A stretch of 27,873 nt of DNA from an uncultured Olsenella sp. (GCA_900548775.1 URLM01000024.1:1-27873), one strand, 5' to 3'; positions 1 through 8,182 are shown, counted from the stretch's first letter. Translations and numbers: made by a program. The notes: a model not told the origin generated them from the sequence alone.

Positions 1-71
1 TCTGTGAAACGGCCTCTGCGTTTCCGCAGGTCGCGAGAAACCCTTTTCACAGATACCGATAAAGAATGGAG
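1..71. repeat. Palindromic repeat element, left arm cut by window edge
   Basis: Bases 1-9 (tctgtgaaa) are the exact reverse complement of 45-53 (tttcacaga), and 54-71 continue as taccgataaagaatggag. The core TACCGATAAAGAAyGGAG recurs in both arms of the inverted repeat at 24371-24461, so I infer that the matching outer left arm lies just outside the window. A small inner hairpin (ctgcg/cgcag, 16-29) sits in the loop. The element lies downstream of the leftward hydrolase gene. It may be a mobile palindromic repeat or a strong terminator; the sequence does not decide between them. Confidence 0.6.
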
Positions 72-130
72 AAAGTGGGGTTAGGAAGAGCCAGGAGTGC
101 CAGAAGGGGCAGGGGCCAAGGCGCCAGGAA

Positions 131-151
131 GGGCCCAGAGCCCCAGGGCCC
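131..151 (-). terminator. Possible GC-rich hairpin after the hydrolase gene
   Basis: Two gggccc hexamers (131-136 and 146-151) can pair around a 9-nt loop, just past the stop codon of the leftward hydrolase gene at 158. There is no clean T-run on the minus strand, so this is only a weak terminator candidate. Confidence 0.3.
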
Positions 152-157
152 CGGGGG

Positions 158-1024
158 CTAGCAGGGGGCCGACTCGACCAGGTGGAGCAGCGAGAAGAGC
201 TCGCGGTTCACGTCGTCGGGCGCGCACTTGGGCAGCACGTGATCGGCGCCGGGCACAACCACCTTGCGGGCTTTGGGGATGGCCTCGGCAATCCGCTGCG
301 TCTCGGCGGGGTCGATGCAGTCGAACTCGCCTGCCATCACCGTGACGGGACAGCGTATCGCCCCCAGGGACTCGGCGGGAATGTGGGGCTCGTCCAGCAT
401 CAGGCGCATGAGCTCGGCCGTCGTTCTCGCCGCATTGGCGCTTGGCGTCACAATCGTGGGGTCCACGCCCTCGGGGTCGTCCTCCAGCCACGCGGCCCAC
501 GCCTCGCACTGCTCCGCCGTGCCCTCCATGTCCCAGTCGTCCTCCGCGAGCACGCCCTCGGGCGTGAGGTTCGCGCCCATCGAGAGCACGGAGGCCACCC
601 GATCGGGATGGTCGCGAGCAAGGAGAAGCGCCTCTATCGCCCCGTCGGAGAAGCCCGCCACGTGTGCGCGTCGTACGCCAAGCTCGTCGAGCACGGCAAG
701 CGCGTCCGCGGCCATGAGCTCGTAGGTGAGCGCCGCGCACCCACGCGTGGATGCACCCTGGGCACGCGAGTCCACGCCTATCGCACAGCGTCCGTCGCCA
801 ACGAGGCCGTTTATCTGCACGCCGAAGATGCCGTGCTCCTCGCCATTCCCGTGCAGGAAGAGAACCGGGTCCGTTCCGTCGCGGCCCACCCCATACACAA
901 ACGCCGCGATCTGCGCGCCGTCTGCGGTCCTCACCCTGCGCGCCACGCGGGGTGCGACGGTGGGACGCAGGTAGTAGCTGGGAAAGTGCGGCTGCGGCGG
1001 AACGGGGGCGGTGGGGTGGGGCAT
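158..1024 (-). CDS. Alpha/beta hydrolase
   Basis: A 288-residue alpha/beta-hydrolase-fold protein. The oxyanion-side motif HGNG is near residues 58-61, the nucleophile elbow G-F-S-D-G places the catalytic Ser at 126, and Asp235 (in GEFDCIDP) and His262 (in GADHVLP) complete a normal triad. There is no signal peptide, so it should be cytoplasmic. The ATG at 1024 was chosen because it is preceded by GAGAGGAG at a good distance; a longer reading upstream would run into the neighbouring gene. The substrate cannot be told from sequence; esterase, lipase-like or C-C hydrolase activity are all possible. It lies about 77 bp downstream of the Fe-S aldo/keto reductase on the same strand and may be co-transcribed with it. 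Confidence 0.85.
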   Translation of the reverse strand: MPHPTAPVPPQPHFPSYYLRPTVAPRVARRVRTADGAQIAAFVYGVGRDGTDPVLFLHGNGEEHGIFGVQINGLVGDGRCAIGVDSRAQGASTRGCAALTYELMAADALAVLDELGVRRAHVAGFSDGAIEALLLARDHPDRVASVLSMGANLTPEGVLAEDDWDMEGTAEQCEAWAAWLEDDPEGVDPTIVTPSANAARTTAELMRLMLDEPHIPAESLGAIRCPVTVMAGEFDCIDPAETQRIAEAIPKARKVVVPGADHVLPKCAPDDVNRELFSLLHLVESAPC

Positions 1025-1101
1025 GGATCTCCTCTCGGTTGGCGGGGCGGCGCGAGCAAGAACGGGACGCCCCTGGGGATGGCTACCAATCTGTTTCGGC
1101 G

Positions 1102-2226
1102 CTACTCCAGCACGGCCGCGGCCTTCTTGAGCCACGAGGTTATCTCGATGTGTTGCGGGCAGGCGCCCTCGCACTGGAGGCACCGCACGCAGTCGCTCGC
1201 CTTGCCGTCCTTGGCCACGGCCGATGCGTAGCTGCGCTTGGCACCCGCAAGGTCGCCGTACACGAGGTAGCGGTTGTAGGCCGAGAAGACCGAGGGGATG
1301 TCGATCCCCTGGGGGCATCCGCCGGTGCAGTAGTGGCACCCGGTGCAGGGCACCTGCTCGATGCCGGCAAGCGTCCTGCTCGCGCGCTCCACAGCGTCCT
1401 TCTCGGCGGCGTCAAGCGGTCGAAAGCCGCGCATGTAGGAGAGGTTGTCCTCCATCTGCGCCACGTTCGACATGCCAGAGAGCACGACCATCACGTTCTC
1501 AAGGCTGGCCACAAACCGCACAGCCCAGCTTGCAATCGAGGCGTCTGGGTTGACGGCGCGCAGGATGTCCTGCACCTGTTGCGGTGGGTTGGCGAGAAGC
1601 CCGCCCTTGACCGGCTCCATCACCACCACGGGTTTGCCGTGAGCCACCGCCACCTCGTAGTTCTCGCGCGAGCAGACGCTGGGGCTCTCCCAGTCGCCAT
1701 AGTTGAGCTGCAGCTGCACGAACTCCGCCTCGGGATGGCGCGTGAGGATCTCGTCAAGCACGTCCGGACGGTCGTGGAACGAGAAGCCCACGTGCCGTAC
1801 CAGGCCCCGCTCCTTTGCCTTGGCGGCAAACTCCCAGATGCCGTAGTTCTCGTAGTAGTCGACGTTTCGCGCCGAGAGCGCGTGCAGCAGGTAGAAGTCG
1901 AAGTAGCCTGCCCCGGTGCGCTCGAGCGACACCGCCAGCTCCCGCTTGGCCTCCTCCGCGCTCTTAGCCGCCCATGGGCTGGCATTGACCTTGTCCGCAA
2001 GGTAGAAGCTCTCGCGCGGGTGGCGCTCGACCAGGAAGCGGCGTGCGGCCTCCTCGCTTCCCTCGTAGACGTAGGCGGTGTCGAAGTAGCGCATGCCCGC
2101 GTCGAGAAAGGCGTCGGTCATGGCCTCGCACTGCTCGATGTCGATGGTCTTGCCATCTGCCAGGCGCGGCAGACGCATGAGGCCAAACCCCAGTTTAGGC
2201 ATGGTAGTTCCAAAGAACTCGTTCAC
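1102..2226 (-). CDS. Aldo/keto reductase with C-terminal 4Fe-4S ferredoxin module
   Basis: A 374-residue protein of the COG1453 type: a TIM-barrel aldo/keto reductase followed by a ferredoxin-like tail. The AKR tetrad is visible as Asp49, Tyr54 (FDTAYVYEG), Lys79 (LADKV) and His115 (YLLHAL). Two cysteine sets follow, C294-x2-C-x2-C-x3-C-P and C346-x2-C-x2-C-x3-C-P, the pattern for two 4Fe-4S clusters. It probably reduces a carbonyl substrate with NAD(P)H or ferredoxin-derived electrons in an anaerobic cell; the substrate is unknown. The GTG at 2226 was chosen because AGGAGAGG lies just upstream; an in-frame ATG eight codons later is the alternative. A palindromic repeat begins 28 bp upstream of the start, so its promoter region is small or overlaps that repeat. 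Confidence 0.88.
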   Translation of the reverse strand: MNEFFGTTMPKLGFGLMRLPRLADGKTIDIEQCEAMTDAFLDAGMRYFDTAYVYEGSEEAARRFLVERHPRESFYLADKVNASPWAAKSAEEAKRELAVSLERTGAGYFDFYLLHALSARNVDYYENYGIWEFAAKAKERGLVRHVGFSFHDRPDVLDEILTRHPEAEFVQLQLNYGDWESPSVCSRENYEVAVAHGKPVVVMEPVKGGLLANPPQQVQDILRAVNPDASIASWAVRFVASLENVMVVLSGMSNVAQMEDNLSYMRGFRPLDAAEKDAVERASRTLAGIEQVPCTGCHYCTGGCPQGIDIPSVFSAYNRYLVYGDLAGAKRSYASAVAKDGKASDCVRCLQCEGACPQHIEITSWLKKAAAVLE

Positions 2227-2253
2227 GGCCGTTCCTCTCCTCGTGGGCGCGCA

Positions 2254-2285
2254 ATGAGGCAAGGGGGCAGTCCCTTTGCCTCGTT
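2254..2285. repeat. Palindromic repeat family A, copy 1
   Basis: An imperfect palindrome whose arms read tgaggcaaggg and tccctttgcctc, separated by a few bases. It matches copies at 2340-2370 and 8147-8180. It sits between the divergent aldo/keto reductase and ABC-importer genes, close to the reductase start. Confidence 0.75.
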
Positions 2286-2339
2286 CCCAGTATGGGCCAA
2301 GTGCGGCCGTTGTCGCGCGGCTTCTCGGTTGCCGTCGCG

Positions 2340-2370
2340 ATGAGACAAAGGGAGAGTCCCTTTGTCTCAT
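2340..2370. repeat. Palindromic repeat family A, copy 2 (perfect)
   Basis: The most regular copy. The 14-nt arms atgagacaaaggga (2340-2353) and tccctttgtctcat (2357-2370) are exactly complementary around a 3-nt loop gag. It lies 55 bp from copy 1 in the same divergent intergenic region, upstream of the importer lipoprotein gene. Hairpin or protein-binding site; function unknown. Confidence 0.8.
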
Positions 2371-2481
2371 TTGTTGCGAAGCCAACAGAATCTTTTTCTC
2401 GTACCTGGTACCGTACTGGCGTTATGCAGCGCGATATGATGAACGAGAAGTGCCAGCGCCACGACGTTGTGCGGGAGGGCC

Positions 2482-3405
2482 ATGCTCCAGAGAATAGAAT
2501 TCCTGCGCCTCTCGGCGCTCCTCGGCCTCGGCCTCCTGTCAGGCTGCACCGCGCAGCCAGATGCGGGCGCCTCGTCGGAGCGGCCGACAAGCGCGCCGGC
2601 CGTGTCCTCCTCGGCAGATGGCGCCGCAGCGCGCGTTGTCGCCGGGACCCGTTCGCTCGCCCAGATGGCGATTCTTGCCGGCATGCCGCCCGTTGGCGTG
2701 ACCGAGGACGCCACGGACCTCGACGGACTTCCCCAAGACGTGGCGACCGTCGGCACCGCCGCGCACCCCAGCCTCGAGAAGATCGTCGCGCTCGCGCCCA
2801 CGCTCGTGCTCATCACCGCCGAGGTCCCCGCGCAGAAGGAGCTGGAGGCAGGCCTCGACGGCGCCGGCATCGCGTGGCGCGACGTCGACGTGAACGGCTT
2901 TGGCGACTACGCTGCCCACATGCAGGCGCTCACCGAGATGAGCGGCCGAAACGACCTCTACCAGGCCAACGTCGCGGACGTCTCCGACGCCATAGCCAAG
3001 GTCGAGGAGAGCGCCGCAGGCCTCCCGCAAGTGAGCTACCTGGCGCTTCTCGTCTCGTCGACCAAGGCGAAGGTCGCGAAGGGCGACTACTTCGCCTGCG
3101 AGGTCTTTGACAACCTGCAGATGGCAAACGTCACCGAGGACGACAGCTCCCTTGACGACCTCTCCGTCGAGGCCATCGTTGCCGCCGATCCCGACTACGT
3201 CTTTGTCATCCCCCGCAGGGACGAGGACGAGGCCAAGGCGGTCTTCGAGCAGGACTTCCAGGCGCAGCCCGCATGGGCGTCCCTGTCTGCGGTCAAGGCA
3301 GGCAGGGTCAACGTCTTGCCGAAGGACCTCTTCGAGTACAAGCCAAACGAGCGCTGGGCAGAGGCGTACTCCTACATCCTCGACCTCCGCGAGCAAGAGG
3401 GGTAG
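2482..3405 (+). CDS. ABC importer substrate-binding lipoprotein (iron-siderophore/haem/cobalamin class)
   Basis: A 307-residue periplasmic-binding-protein-like lipoprotein. A short signal peptide ends in a lipobox LLSGC with the lipidated Cys at 22. A Ser/Ala-rich linker follows, then a FecB/BtuF-type two-lobe domain with the phrases SLEKIVALAPTLVLI, ADPDYVFVI and a C-terminal ERWAEAYSYIL helix. It captures a chelated metal or tetrapyrrole outside the membrane and hands it to the permease 2 bp downstream. The ATG at 2482 has GGGAGGG 3 bases upstream; a GTG/TTG further upstream would add only a few residues before the signal peptide. The ligand cannot be read from sequence. It is the first gene of the importer operon. 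Confidence 0.88.
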   Translation: MLQRIEFLRLSALLGLGLLSGCTAQPDAGASSERPTSAPAVSSSADGAAARVVAGTRSLAQMAILAGMPPVGVTEDATDLDGLPQDVATVGTAAHPSLEKIVALAPTLVLITAEVPAQKELEAGLDGAGIAWRDVDVNGFGDYAAHMQALTEMSGRNDLYQANVADVSDAIAKVEESAAGLPQVSYLALLVSSTKAKVAKGDYFACEVFDNLQMANVTEDDSSLDDLSVEAIVAADPDYVFVIPRRDEDEAKAVFEQDFQAQPAWASLSAVKAGRVNVLPKDLFEYKPNERWAEAYSYILDLREQEG

Positions 3406-3407
3406 CC

Positions 3408-4469
3408 ATGGCCCATGGGGGAGAGGGGACAAGCGAGAAGAGCCGCTGGGCTTGCGCCCTGGGCGTCGTGGCGCTCGCTTTCGTCTCGTTTGCCTCGCTC
3501 CTTTGGGGCACCACGGCCCTGGGCACGCGCGAGGCGCTCCAGACGCTCGCCCTTCTCGCCTCCGGAGGCACCGCGGACGCCACCGCCACGCTCGTCCTCC
3601 TGAGCGTGCGCCTTCCCCGTGTGTTAGAGGGCGTGTGCTGCGGTGCAGCGCTTGCCTGCTCCGGTCTGCTCCTGCAGGCCTCGCTCGACAACGACCTGGC
3701 ATCGCCGGGCGTGATGGGCGTCAACTCCGGTGCCGGCCTGCTCTGGCTCGTTGCGGCGCTCTGGTTGCCGGGGCATCCCATGCTGAGACAGGCCATGGCC
3801 TTTGCCGGCGCGCTTCTCGCCACCTTCCTGGTGTACCTGGTCTCGCGCCGCGCGGGGACCAGCCGTGGGACCGTGGTCCTTGCGGGCGTCGCCGTCTCGA
3901 GCCTCATGAGCGCCGCCATCGACGCCATCGTGGTCGTGTGGCCCCAGTCGGTCACGGACCGCGTGTCCTTCACGCTGGGCGGCCTTTCGGGCGTCACCTT
4001 CAAGCCCCTGGCATTGTGCGCGCCCGCAATGCTGGTGGCACTTGCGGCGGGGGCCTACCTCGGCCGCGGCGTAGACCTCCTTGCGCTGGGGGACGAGGCC
4101 GCGCACGGCCTTGGCCTCGACGTTCGCGCCTGCAGGCTCGGCGCCATCGTCTGCGCCGCGCTTCTCGCCGCCTCGGCGGTCTCGGTCTGCGGCCTTCTCA
4201 GCTTTGTGGGGCTGATCGTTCCCAACCTGGTGCGCATGTGGGCGCGCCCCACGACTCGCCAGGGGCTCGCCCTCTGCGCCGTGTGGGGCGCGGCCCTCCT
4301 GGTTGCGTGCGACCTCGTGGCCCGGACAATCGCGTTTCCCTACGAGCTGCCGGTTGGCCTGGTGCTCGCGCTTCTCGGCGCGCCGTTCTTCATCGCGCTG
4401 CTCATGCGTCGAGGCCGCAGACACGGCTCTCATTCCGTGGCGTCTGGCCGTGGGGGCGATGCGTCGTGA
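3408..4469 (+). CDS. FecCD-family ABC transporter permease
   Basis: A 353-residue polytopic membrane protein of the FecCD/BtuC family, close to the usual family length. After a short hydrophilic N-terminus it shows successive hydrophobic segments and the family phrases SVRLPRVLEG, LQASLDNDLASPGVMGVNSGAGL, GLSFVGLIVPNLVRM and ELPVGLVLALLGAPFF. It forms the membrane channel of the importer, probably as a dimer. The ATG at 3408 follows AAGAGGGG in the end of the lipoprotein gene. Its TGA overlaps the GTG start of the ATPase gene, indicating translational coupling. Family membership is certain; substrate choice among iron-siderophore, haem and corrinoid remains open. Confidence 0.92.
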   Translation: MAHGGEGTSEKSRWACALGVVALAFVSFASLLWGTTALGTREALQTLALLASGGTADATATLVLLSVRLPRVLEGVCCGAALACSGLLLQASLDNDLASPGVMGVNSGAGLLWLVAALWLPGHPMLRQAMAFAGALLATFLVYLVSRRAGTSRGTVVLAGVAVSSLMSAAIDAIVVVWPQSVTDRVSFTLGGLSGVTFKPLALCAPAMLVALAAGAYLGRGVDLLALGDEAAHGLGLDVRACRLGAIVCAALLAASAVSVCGLLSFVGLIVPNLVRMWARPTTRQGLALCAVWGAALLVACDLVARTIAFPYELPVGLVLALLGAPFFIALLMRRGRRHGSHSVASGRGGDAS

Positions 4470-5227
4470 TCGGCGTGAGGGGCCTCTCGTTTGCGCGCGA
4501 AGGCGGCTTTGCCCTGGCAGTAGACGCGCTCGAGCTCAATGACGGCCAGGTGAGCGCCCTTGTGGGGAGAAACGGTTGCGGCAAGTCCACGCTGCTCCGC
4601 TGCCTTGCCGGCGTGCTGCCGCATGGTGGGAGCGTACTTCTGGACGGTGTTGAGCTGGGGGACCTTGGGCACAGGGAGCGCGCACGGCACCTGGCCTACC
4701 TGCCACAGGAGCTGGGGTGCCCGCAGATGGACGTCTACACCCTTGCCTGCCACGGGCGCTTTGCCACGCTTGGCGCCGTGAGGACCTTAGGCGAGAGGGA
4801 CCGCCGCCTCGTGCGCGAGGCCATGCAGCTCACGGGCGTGTGGGAGCTTCGGGACCGGCCCCTCGCGGACGTCTCCGGCGGCGAGCTGCAGCGCGCCTAC
4901 CTGGCCATGGTTGTCGCGCAGGACGCCGGTACGCTCCTTCTCGACGAGCCGTCGGCGCACCTGGACGCCCACCGGCGCTGGGAGCTCGCAGGCCTGCTGC
5001 GGCGCCTTGCGAGAGAGGGGCTTGCGGTGGTGGTTGCCACACACGACGTGGAGTCGGCCTTCTCGTTCGCCGACAAGGTCTGCCTCATGGCTGACGGCGG
5101 GGTTGTTGCCCAAGGATCGCCAGGTGCCGTGGCCGCGAGCGGGGCGGTGCCATCGGCGCTGGGGGTGGGCGTTGCCGAGCAGGACGACCCCAGGCTTCTT
5201 TGGAGGTATGCGCTCACACGCGCGTGA
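4466..5227 (+). CDS. ABC transporter ATP-binding protein (FepC/BtuD-like)
   Basis: A 253-residue ABC ATPase that drives the importer. Walker A is GRNGCGKST (residues 34-42), the Q-loop glutamine is about 81 (LPQE), the signature is VSGGELQRA (about 136), Walker B is LLLDEPS (157-163), the D-loop is HLD, and the switch His is in ATHD. Translation starts at a GTG that overlaps the permease stop (GTGA), with GGGGGCG upstream inside the permease gene. The last gene of the importer lies only 58 bp before asrA, and no obvious terminator with a T-run separates them, so read-through into the sulfite reductase operon is plausible. Confidence 0.92.
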   Translation: MIGVRGLSFAREGGFALAVDALELNDGQVSALVGRNGCGKSTLLRCLAGVLPHGGSVLLDGVELGDLGHRERARHLAYLPQELGCPQMDVYTLACHGRFATLGAVRTLGERDRRLVREAMQLTGVWELRDRPLADVSGGELQRAYLAMVVAQDAGTLLLDEPSAHLDAHRRWELAGLLRRLAREGLAVVVATHDVESAFSFADKVCLMADGGVVAQGSPGAVAASGAVPSALGVGVAEQDDPRLLWRYALTRA

Positions 5228-5285
5228 GCATGCGCGCGAGACAAGAAAGGACATGCGCCCTCGGGCGCGGAAGAGAGGGGAGACC

Positions 5286-6362
5286 ATGGGATACGTGCTT
5301 GATGGGGAGGGGCTTGACGGGCTGGTTCGCGAGCTTGCCCGCGACTACCTCGTCTTTGCGCCGGTCCGCAAGGTGGGCGCCGGCCGCTTCACCGACGTGG
5401 ACCAGGTGATCTACGACTTTGTGGACGACGCGTCACAGATCGAGCTTGACGTCAAGAGCGACTACTCGTTCAAGGAGCTGCTCACGCCGCTCTCGCAGAC
5501 GCTCTTCTACTACACCGAGGACCAGGTGCGCGAGGCGGGCGGCATCGGCGCTGCCGGCGACCCTGCCCGTGAGGGGGACGCGCGCGACGTCCTCGTGCTC
5601 ATGCGCGCCTGCGACCTGCATGGCGTCAAGCGCCTCGACGCCATGTACCTGCACAACGGCCCCGAGGACAGCTTCTATCGGCGCATCCGCGACCGCGTGC
5701 ACTTTGTGCTTCTCGGCTGCCCGCAGACCTTCGAGCATTGCTTCTGCGTGGACATGGGATCAAATGTTGCGCCGGACAACTGGGAGTTCTCGCTCGAGCG
5801 CTCGGACGAGGGCTATGCGTGCGCCGTTGCCAACGAGTCGCTCCGCCCGCTCTTCGAGCGCTATGCTACGGCTAGTCGCGACGTGGTGCCCGCGCACGTC
5901 ACCCAGAACGAGGTGCACGTGCGCGTTCCCAAGACGGTGCCGCTCGAGCTTCGCACCAGCCCCGTGTGGGACGAGTACAACCACCGCTGCATTGGCTGCG
6001 GCCGCTGCACGCTGGTGTGCCCCACCTGCACCTGCTTCACCATGCAGGACGTTGCCTACACCGAGAACGGCCGGGTGGGCGAGAGACGCCGCGTGCAGGC
6101 CAGCTGCATGATCGACGGCTACTCCACGGTGGCCGGCGGCGCGAGCTACCGCAAGCAGCACGGTGAGCGCATGCGCTTCAAGGTGCTTCACAAGGTGTAC
6201 GACTTCCGCCAGCGCTTTGGCTACGACATGTGCGTGGGCTGCGGCCGCTGCGACGACGTCTGCCCCGAGTACATCAGCTTCGCCGCGTGCGTCAACAAGC
6301 TCTCTGACGCCGTGGACGAGTGGGACGCCCAGCATGAGGGGAGCGTGGCCCGTGATGCCTAG
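5286..6362 (+). CDS. asrA: Anaerobic sulfite reductase subunit A (ferredoxin-like)
   Basis: A 358-residue AsrA/HydB-like Fe-S subunit that passes electrons to the catalytic subunit. The N-terminal part contains the family phrase LVLMRACDLHGVKRLDAMYL and LLGCPQTFEHCFC. Two ferredoxin cysteine sets follow: C235-x2-C-x2-C-x3-C and C316-x2-C-x2-C-x3-C-P. The ATG at 5286 is preceded by GAGAGGGGAG. Length fits the Salmonella-type AsrA. Its stop overlaps the start of asrB by 8 bp. Together the three Asr proteins reduce sulfite to sulfide with NADH in the cytoplasm. Confidence 0.94.
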   Translation: MGYVLDGEGLDGLVRELARDYLVFAPVRKVGAGRFTDVDQVIYDFVDDASQIELDVKSDYSFKELLTPLSQTLFYYTEDQVREAGGIGAAGDPAREGDARDVLVLMRACDLHGVKRLDAMYLHNGPEDSFYRRIRDRVHFVLLGCPQTFEHCFCVDMGSNVAPDNWEFSLERSDEGYACAVANESLRPLFERYATASRDVVPAHVTQNEVHVRVPKTVPLELRTSPVWDEYNHRCIGCGRCTLVCPTCTCFTMQDVAYTENGRVGERRRVQASCMIDGYSTVAGGASYRKQHGERMRFKVLHKVYDFRQRFGYDMCVGCGRCDDVCPEYISFAACVNKLSDAVDEWDAQHEGSVARDA

Positions 6363-7152
6363 CAACAACCCGTACATACCCTTCTCCTCCAAGGTGCTCG
6401 AGGTCATCAAGCACACCGAGAAGGAATACACCTTCCGCATGGCCTTTGAGGGCGAGGTGCGCCCCGGCCAGTTCTTCGAGGTCTCGGTCCCCAAGTACGG
6501 CGAGGCACCCATCAGCGTGAGCGGCATCGTGCCCGGCGAGTCGGTCGACCTCACCATCCGCCGCGTGGGCGTGGTGACCAACGAGGTCTTCGAGGCCTAC
6601 GAGGGCGAGAACCTCCTCCTGCGCGGCCCCTACGGCAATGGCTTCGAGGTGGAGCGCTACCTCGACGGCGAGTGCGTTGTTGTGGCCGGCGGCACGGGCG
6701 TGAGCCCCGTGCGCGGCGTCGTGGAGGCGCTGGCAGCTAGCGCCACGCCGCAGGACAAGCACGTAATCGTGGGCTTCCGCAGCCCCAACGACCTTCTCTT
6801 CCGCGACGACCTCGCGCGCTGGGAGAGCCTCGTCGACCTCATCCTCACGGTGGACGGCGCGCCCGAGGGCTACGAGGGCAACGTGGGCCTCGTCACGAAG
6901 TACATCCCTGGCCTCCCGCTGCGAGACCCATCCACGGCGCAGGCCATCGTGGTGGGACCGCCGCCCATGATGCGCTTCTCGGTGAAGGGCCTTCTCGAGC
7001 TGGGCCTTGCCGAGGAGAACGTCTGGGTGAGCCAGGAGCGAAAGATGTGCTGCGGCCTGGGCAAGTGCGGCCACTGCCGCATTGGCGAGAAGTACGTGTG
7101 CCTGGACGGGCCCGTCTTCAACTACACCCAGAGCAAGCATTTGCTGGACTAG
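6355..7152 (+). CDS. asrB: Anaerobic sulfite reductase subunit B (FAD/NAD, 2Fe-2S)
   Basis: A 265-residue flavoprotein of the ferredoxin-NADP-reductase/PyrK/HydG-like family. The flavin domain contains RPGQFFEVSVP and a glycine-rich stretch VVAGGTGVSPVRG near 108-120 for nucleotide binding. The C-terminus carries CCGLGKCGHC...C (Cys233, 238, 241, 249), the 2Fe-2S site of this family. It should oxidise NADH and feed electrons to AsrA. The ATG at 6355 overlaps the asrA TAG at 6360-6362 in another frame and has GAGGGGAG upstream, so translation is probably coupled to asrA. It is followed by asrC after 9 bp. Confidence 0.93.
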   Translation: MPSNNPYIPFSSKVLEVIKHTEKEYTFRMAFEGEVRPGQFFEVSVPKYGEAPISVSGIVPGESVDLTIRRVGVVTNEVFEAYEGENLLLRGPYGNGFEVERYLDGECVVVAGGTGVSPVRGVVEALAASATPQDKHVIVGFRSPNDLLFRDDLARWESLVDLILTVDGAPEGYEGNVGLVTKYIPGLPLRDPSTAQAIVVGPPPMMRFSVKGLLELGLAEENVWVSQERKMCCGLGKCGHCRIGEKYVCLDGPVFNYTQSKHLLD

Positions 7153-7161
7153 GAGGCCGCC

Positions 7162-8151
7162 ATGATTCAGGACATCGACGTCAAGGCCATGAAGAAGAAC
7201 GCGTTCCGCGTGAGCAAGGAGCGCGGGATGACCGCCAGCCGCGTGCGCGTGCCCGGCGGCCTCGTGAGCGCCAAGAGCATGGCGCGCATCGTGGAGATCG
7301 CCGAGGAGTACGGCGGGGGGGAGATCTTCCTCACCAACCGCCAGGGAGTGGAGATCCCGGGCATCCACATGGAGGACATGCCCAAGGTAAACGAGAAGCT
7401 CAAGGCCATCATCGAAGACACCAAGATCAACCAGGAGGACACCTCCCAGGGCTATCTTGCCAGCGGCACGCGCAACGTGGTCGCCTGCCCCGGCAAGCGC
7501 CTGTGCCCGTTTGGCTGCTACGACACCACCGCCTTCGCGCAGCGCATGGACCACGAGATCTTCCCCAACAACCGGCACGTGAAGGTGGCCTTCACCGGGT
7601 GCTCAAACGACTGCGCTCACGTGGCCCTGAACGACTTTGGCATCATCGGCATGACCGAGCCCCAGTACGACCCCAACCGCTGCATTGGCTGCGGGCAGTG
7701 CGTGGACTGGTGCCAGAGACGCTCGGTGAGCGCGCTCAGGCTCGAGAAGGGCAAGGTCGTGCGCGACGAGGACCGCTGCATAGGCTGCGGCGTGTGCGTG
7801 GTCTACTGCCCCACGCGCGCCTGGACCCGAAGCCCCGAGCACTACTTCCGCGTCAAGATCATGGGCCGCACGGGCAAGCAGAACCCGCGCCTCGCGCAGG
7901 ACTGGCTGCGCTGGGTGGACGAGGACTCCATCGTGAAGATCGTGAAGAACACCTACGCCTTCATCGAGGAGTACATCAACCCCAACGCGCCCGAGGGCAA
8001 GGAGCACATCGGCTACATCGTGGACCGCGTGGGCTTCGACGAGTTCTGCGAGTGGGCCTTGAAGGACGTCGAGCTGCCCGAGAAGTGCCAGCGCGCCACG
8101 CGTGTGTACTGGGACGGCAGGCGCTACGACCGCGACAACAGCCTGCGATGA
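7162..8151 (+). CDS. asrC: Anaerobic sulfite reductase subunit C (siroheme catalytic subunit)
   Basis: A 329-residue member of the nitrite/sulfite reductase family. The siroheme/4Fe-4S ligand set is visible as C109-x5-C115 and C147-x3-C151 (CPGKRLC and CSNDC). Two extra ferredoxin sets follow at C174-x2-C-x2-C-x3-C184 and C206-x2-C-x2-C-x3-C216-P, which distinguish AsrC from assimilatory enzymes. It performs the six-electron reduction of sulfite to sulfide. AGGAGG precedes the ATG at 7162. The TGA stop at 8149-8151 lies inside a palindromic repeat (8147-8180), an unusual overlap, and a strong hairpin follows immediately. Confidence 0.94.
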   Translation: MIQDIDVKAMKKNAFRVSKERGMTASRVRVPGGLVSAKSMARIVEIAEEYGGGEIFLTNRQGVEIPGIHMEDMPKVNEKLKAIIEDTKINQEDTSQGYLASGTRNVVACPGKRLCPFGCYDTTAFAQRMDHEIFPNNRHVKVAFTGCSNDCAHVALNDFGIIGMTEPQYDPNRCIGCGQCVDWCQRRSVSALRLEKGKVVRDEDRCIGCGVCVVYCPTRAWTRSPEHYFRVKIMGRTGKQNPRLAQDWLRWVDEDSIVKIVKNTYAFIEEYINPNAPEGKEHIGYIVDRVGFDEFCEWALKDVELPEKCQRATRVYWDGRRYDRDNSLR

Positions 8152-8180
8152 GGCAAAAAGGACAGTCCCTTTGTCTCATC
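8147..8180. repeat. Palindromic repeat family A, copy 3, overlapping the asrC stop
   Basis: Arms gatgaggcaaaaagga (8147-8162) and tccctttgtctcatc (8166-8180) form an imperfect palindrome of the same family as 2254 and 2340. The first bases of the element supply the asrC stop codon. It ends 2 bp before the direct repeat that bounds the PTS island. Confidence 0.78.
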
Positions 8181-8182
8181 CA

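Noticed and set aside
182..1231. Long rightward open frame over the hydrolase gene
   Set aside because: It is antisense to a gene with a complete catalytic triad and a good ribosome site; its composition is typical of a GC-rich shadow frame.
751..2343. 530-codon rightward frame across the hydrolase and aldo/keto reductase genes
   Set aside because: His/Arg/Gly-rich antisense frame with no domain motif; the opposite strand holds two recognisable proteins.
6292..7578. 428-codon leftward frame over asrB/asrC
   Set aside because: Antisense, with Ala/His/Leu-rich shadow composition; asrB and asrC have clear motifs on the plus strand.
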